From an uncultured Verrucomicrobiota bacterium (GTDB lineage Bacteria; Verrucomicrobiota; Verrucomicrobiia; Limisphaerales; UBA9464), in contig CAIYXO010000774.1 in assembly GCA_903930165.1 (NCBI GenBank), positions 1-24,220 on the forward strand: 24,220 nt of DNA, written 5' to 3'. Positions 21,223 to 24,220 of the stretch are shown in pieces. Made by a program: the position numbers and the translations under genes. The notes under the pieces were generated by a model. That model worked only from the letters and a program-made list of their open reading frames with translations. It was not told where the DNA came from and ran no database searches. Every line of letters starts with the position of its first letter. The first letter of the stretch is position 1.

Positions 21223-23410
21223 AGAGGAATTCGTCGAGGTTGAAGAGCAGCCAGGCGAGCCGTGGCAACTGCGCGGGGTCGTTCCCCACCAGCTCCAGGG
21301 CCTCCTTCCGCTCGCGGTCGGTCGGCGGGCGGCCGAGCACCCGACGGAACGCGTCGTCCACCGCGCGCGCCGGCTCGCCGGGGAACGCCGTCGCCATCCG
21401 TTCGCCCAGCCCGCGGGCCGCCCGCTCCACGACCGCGCTGTTCATCAGGAACAACGCCTGCGGCGCCGTCACCGTCCGCGTCCGCATCGGGCACGGCACG
21501 CGCCCGTCGTCCACGTCGAAGGCCTGCAGGAAGGCCGGTGTCACCTCGCGGCTTGCGGAGTAACCCCGCACCATGAACGCGCCCCGCCGGACCGGCTCGG
21601 ACTTCGGCGCGTTCGGCGGCTCGAAAGACGGCCCGCCGACCTGGGTGTCGAGTTTGCCGGCGGCGGCGTGCAACGCGTCCCAGATCGGCTCCGCTTCCAG
21701 GCGCCTCAGCGGGAAGCGCCCAAGCGCCACGTTCTCCGGGTCGACGCGGCGGTTCGCGGCGTCCGTGGCTTCGTCGTGGGAGGCGCGCCGATAGGCCTCG
21801 GAGGTCACGACCAGCCGGTGGAGCGCCTTGATGCGGAAGCCGGACCTCACGAACTCGGCGGCGAGCCAGTCCAGCAGGGCCGGCTGGGTGGGAAGCCCGC
21901 CGGCCCCGCCGAAGTCGCCGACGTTCCGGTGCAGGCCCTCGCCGAAGTGCCATTGCCAAAGCCGGTTCACGGCGACCCGCGCGAAGAGCGGGTTCCCCGG
22001 CGCGGTGAGCCAGTCGGTGAACGCCTCGATCCGGCCGTCGCGCAGGTCGGGTTCCCCCGGGCCGAACGGCCAGCCGGGCTGGACCTCCTTGGACCGCTGC
22101 GGCCGCGCCGGGTCGCCGCTGGTGAGGACGTAGGACTTCTCCTGTTCGCGGACGCGGTCGACCTCGACGGTGTGGAAGACGGGAAGCGCGGGAGCGGCCG
22201 GGATGCCCTCCGCGGCCTTCTCGACCTTCCGCCGCAGCTCGTCCTGCCGACGCCGTTCCTCGGGAGTCATGACCTCCGACACCTTGTCGCCGTCGATGCG
22301 CAGGATCGGGAAGTAGTCGTCGGCGACCTTCTGCTCGGCGACGGACCGTTCGCGCTCCGGCTTCCGCACGACCGCCTGGACCTCGGCCGGCAGCATCCGG
22401 ACTCGGTCTTCGTACAGGCGGTCGCGGAAGGGCTTCAGGTAGGCCTCCAGCTCCTGTTCGGCCGGGGCCTTCCGACGCCGGATCTCGGCCTGGATGCGTC
22501 CCGCAGCCAACCGGTCCGCGGCGGAGGCCAGCGTCACCTTCCGCAGGACCAGCGGATCGAACAGGGCCTTCATCGCGTAGTACTCGCGCTGGGAGACCGG
22601 GTCGAACATGTGGTCGTGGCACTTCGCGCACGCGACGGTCATCCCGAGGAAGGCCGACGACACGGTGTCCACCGCCGAGATCGCGAGGTCCTGCGGGTCC
22701 TCGCCGGTGCCACGAGCGAGGAAGCCGAGGGCGAACTCGTCGCCGGGCCGCGATTCGGGCCGGAACCGGTGTCCCGTGGCCGAGATCTGCGAGCGTTCCG
22801 AGGAACGTTTTCCGGTCAACTGGACCTGCACGAACTGGTCGTAGGGCAGGTCGTCGTGGAGCGCCTGCACCACCCAGTCCCGCCAGAGATGGATCCCCGG
22901 CGCGGCCGTCATCCGCTCGTCGGCGTCGGCGTAGCGCAGGACGTCCAGCCAGTGGCGGGCATACCGGACGGCGTGCTGTTCGTCGGCGAGGAGGCGGTCC
23001 ACGAGCCGCTCGTAGGCGCCCCCGCCGGTGTCGGCCTCGAACGCCGTCTGCTCCTCCGGCGTCGGAGGGATCCCGGTGAGGTCCAGGGTCACCCGACGGA
23101 GCAGGGCGGCCCTCCCGGCGGGTGGTGCCGGACGGATTCCGAGGCGCCTCTGCTCGGCGCCGAGGAAGCGGTCGATCGGATGCGGCTCCGGTCCCTCCGG
23201 CAGCGGTGGCGCGACCACCGGACGGAACGACCACCACGAGTCCGTGCGGATGCGGTTCGTGGGGATCGGCAGGGCGCCTTCCGCGGGTGTCGAGGTGAAC
23301 GCCATCGCCGCCAGGAAACCGAACACCACGGCCCAGGCCCGCAGGGACGCGGCCGGCCGCCCACGACGGTGGGAATGCGTGGCGGAGCCGGAAGCGGGAG
23401 GGCGGGACAT
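21212..23410 (-). CDS. DUF1549/DUF1553 domain secreted protein (PSCyt2/PSD1)
   Basis: From the ATG at 23410 the product is 732 residues with a Sec-type signal (hydrophobic core about 24-40, cleavage near AEG/ALP at 45-46). The frame is open upstream to 23722, but that would bury the signal and run through repeat DNA. DUF1549 covers about 75-290 (LLRRVTLDLTGIPPTPEEQ; HWLDVLRYADADERMTAA; VACAKCHDHMFDPVSQREYY with C261, C264, H265). A charged helical middle (about 300-400) is followed by DUF1553 at about 465-665 (NPLFARVAVNRLWQWHFGEG; LLDWLAAEFVRSGF; TVTAPQALFLMNSAV). The PSCyt1 haem domain is absent, as in the other two copies. It overlaps the downstream DUF1501 gene by 11 bp. The function of the family is unknown. 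Confidence 0.93.
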   Translation of the reverse strand: MSRPPASGSATHSHRRGRPAASLRAWAVVFGFLAAMAFTSTPAEGALPIPTNRIRTDSWWSFRPVVAPPLPEGPEPHPIDRFLGAEQRRLGIRPAPPAGRAALLRRVTLDLTGIPPTPEEQTAFEADTGGGAYERLVDRLLADEQHAVRYARHWLDVLRYADADERMTAAPGIHLWRDWVVQALHDDLPYDQFVQVQLTGKRSSERSQISATGHRFRPESRPGDEFALGFLARGTGEDPQDLAISAVDTVSSAFLGMTVACAKCHDHMFDPVSQREYYAMKALFDPLVLRKVTLASAADRLAAGRIQAEIRRRKAPAEQELEAYLKPFRDRLYEDRVRMLPAEVQAVVRKPERERSVAEQKVADDYFPILRIDGDKVSEVMTPEERRRQDELRRKVEKAAEGIPAAPALPVFHTVEVDRVREQEKSYVLTSGDPARPQRSKEVQPGWPFGPGEPDLRDGRIEAFTDWLTAPGNPLFARVAVNRLWQWHFGEGLHRNVGDFGGAGGLPTQPALLDWLAAEFVRSGFRIKALHRLVVTSEAYRRASHDEATDAANRRVDPENVALGRFPLRRLEAEPIWDALHAAAGKLDTQVGGPSFEPPNAPKSEPVRRGAFMVRGYSASREVTPAFLQAFDVDDGRVPCPMRTRTVTAPQALFLMNSAVVERAARGLGERMATAFPGEPARAVDDAFRRVLGRPPTDRERKEALELVGNDPAQLPRLAWLLFNLDEFLYVP

Positions 23411-23611
23411 GGAACGGCAGGAATCATCCGCGGCTTCCGTCACCATGCAAACCCTGAGGGCGGATTCCGAATCCGAGGCAACGATGCGGAAGGAAGCGGC
23501 TCGCGGAGCCGCAAAGTCGTTGGGGAGAGGGAAGGGGACCCCTGGTTTCCGGAGGTGGAACCGGTCACCGAAGGAGGATCGTTCTTGGGTCGAGGATCCG
23601 GCGGCCCGTTC

Positions 23612-23660
23612 GAGTCTTGGCGTACCAGCGTGAGGTCGGTCTTCGCTCCCTCGGAATCGC
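23612..23660 (+). repeat. Degenerate copy of the ~166-bp repeat
   Basis: In the 250-bp gap between the phosphoesterase and DUF1549 genes, GAGTCTTGGCG, GCGTGAGGTCGGTCTTCGCTCC and CGGAATC follow each other in the same order as in the repeat blocks around 18409 and 19546. The copy abuts the phosphoesterase stop codon. The remaining bases (23411-23611) show no gene, only G/A-rich sequence. Confidence 0.5.
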
Positions 23661-24220
23661 TCAGGGAGCCCTCGATTCGCGGTCTCCCTTCTCGAGGATC
23701 TCCTCCATCTCGTCGTCGTCATCCATCCGGATCGACTTCATCAGGCGCGCGCGACCGTAGTCGGGGTCCTTCGGATCCTTGGCCTTTTCCGGATCGAAGA
23801 TCCGCGGATCGACAGGGCGGACCGTGTAGGGCCGGTAGTCGGGCGTGGTGGTGAAGCAGTCGGAGAAGTCGTTGGCGAGCGCGTCGAACAGGTTGAGCGG
23901 CGGCAGGCCGAACGCCTGGTACATCGTGCGATGGAGGCTCACGATCGTGGTGTGACGGTGGGAGACATGGCCCCGGCGCACCCATGGACTGATCGCCAGC
24001 AGCACGCTGCGTTGGGCGTCCACGTGGTCGGGCTCCCCGCCGGAGTCGTCCTGGGTGACGAGGATGAGCATGTTCTTCCACTGCGGAGTGTGGCTGAGGT
24101 ATTCGACGATCCGGCCGAGCGCGAGGTCGTTGTCGGCCATCCACGACGCCAGGTAGGGGAATCCCTTGTCGGGCTTGGGATCGGCGCCGTGGTCGTTGCA
24201 GATCGCGATGTTCAGGAACT
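23661..24220 (-). CDS. Alkaline-phosphatase-superfamily phosphoesterase (C-terminal part, start outside window)
   Basis: The frame is open to the window edge and gives 186 C-terminal residues, beginning ...FLNIAICNDHGADPKP. It matches the C-terminal half of the phosphoesterase/alkaline phosphatase proteins seen in YncE-like beta-propeller plus phosphatase fusions. Landmarks are SWMADNDLALGRIVEYLSHT, LILVTQDDSGGEPDHVDAQR (the Asp-Asp and His are probable metal ligands), LLAISPWVRRG, TTIVSLHRTMYQAFGLPPLN and DCFTTTPDYRPY. The tail is highly acidic (DDDDEMEEILEK). Such enzymes are usually exported and hydrolyse phosphate esters; whether a propeller domain or signal precedes it cannot be seen here. 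It is on the same strand as the DUF1549/DUF1501 operon but 250 bp upstream of it, so co-transcription is uncertain. Confidence 0.85.
   Translation of the reverse strand, partial: FLNIAICNDHGADPKPDKGFPYLASWMADNDLALGRIVEYLSHTPQWKNMLILVTQDDSGGEPDHVDAQRSVLLAISPWVRRGHVSHRHTTIVSLHRTMYQAFGLPPLNLFDALANDFSDCFTTTPDYRPYTVRPVDPRIFDPEKAKDPKDPDYGRARLMKSIRMDDDDEMEEILEKGDRESRAP

Overview
The window is high-GC bacterial DNA, most likely from a member of the Verrucomicrobiota (PVC superphylum; a Pedosphaera/Limisphaera-type lineage is my guess). The reasons are a SecA whose motif VI reads RGRCSRQGDPG and resembles chlamydial and other PVC SecA proteins, three DUF1549/DUF1553 proteins and two DUF1501 proteins, a lone pseudopilin-like protein of the H-X9-DG type, a secreted beta-helix protein with an N-terminal module ending in FFRLR, and intergenic repeats of the ATCCGTGCAATCCGTGT and CGCAGATG kinds common in that phylum. 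This is inference from recognised families, not from a database search.

Layout. 1-2144: 3' part of secA (+). 2251-3036: pseudopilin-like gene (-), convergent with secA across a hairpin. 3182-7693: tight three-gene operon (+) of a DUF1549/DUF1553 protein, a MOSC-domain protein and a DUF1501 protein. 7694-8016: non-coding, with an imperfect inverted repeat and a hairpin abutting the next start codon. 8017-9159: rlmN (+). 9252-13454: a 1400-residue membrane protein of unknown function (-) with an internal domain duplication. 13747-15528: secreted parallel beta-helix protein (+). 15538-15570: strong hairpin between convergent genes. 15581-18337: second DUF1549/DUF1553 protein (-), with a discoidin-like insertion. 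18409-19800: a ParD-type antitoxin/MazF-like toxin pair (-) lying between two inverted blocks of a ~166-bp intergenic repeat. 19819-23410: operon (-) of the third DUF1549/DUF1553 protein and its DUF1501 partner, overlapping by 11 bp. 23661-24220: C-terminal part of an alkaline-phosphatase-superfamily phosphoesterase (-).

How the genes fit together. Apart from secA, rlmN and the toxin-antitoxin pair, almost every product is predicted to be exported (Sec signal, possible Tat signal or prepilin signal). The DUF1549/DUF1553 and DUF1501 families are amplified in Planctomycetes and Verrucomicrobia and often lie near polysaccharide or sulfate-ester degradation genes; their biochemistry is not established. 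No sulfatase or clear glycoside hydrolase is visible here, so a link to polymer use rests on the beta-helix protein only.

The items I find most worth following are the mixed ParD/MazF-like module with a 10-bp-spaced operator candidate and its flanking inverted repeats, the duplicated-domain 1400-residue membrane protein, and the MOSC gene embedded between a DUF1549/DUF1553 gene and a DUF1501 gene. I did not find a defence island, CRISPR array, prophage or rRNA/tRNA gene.
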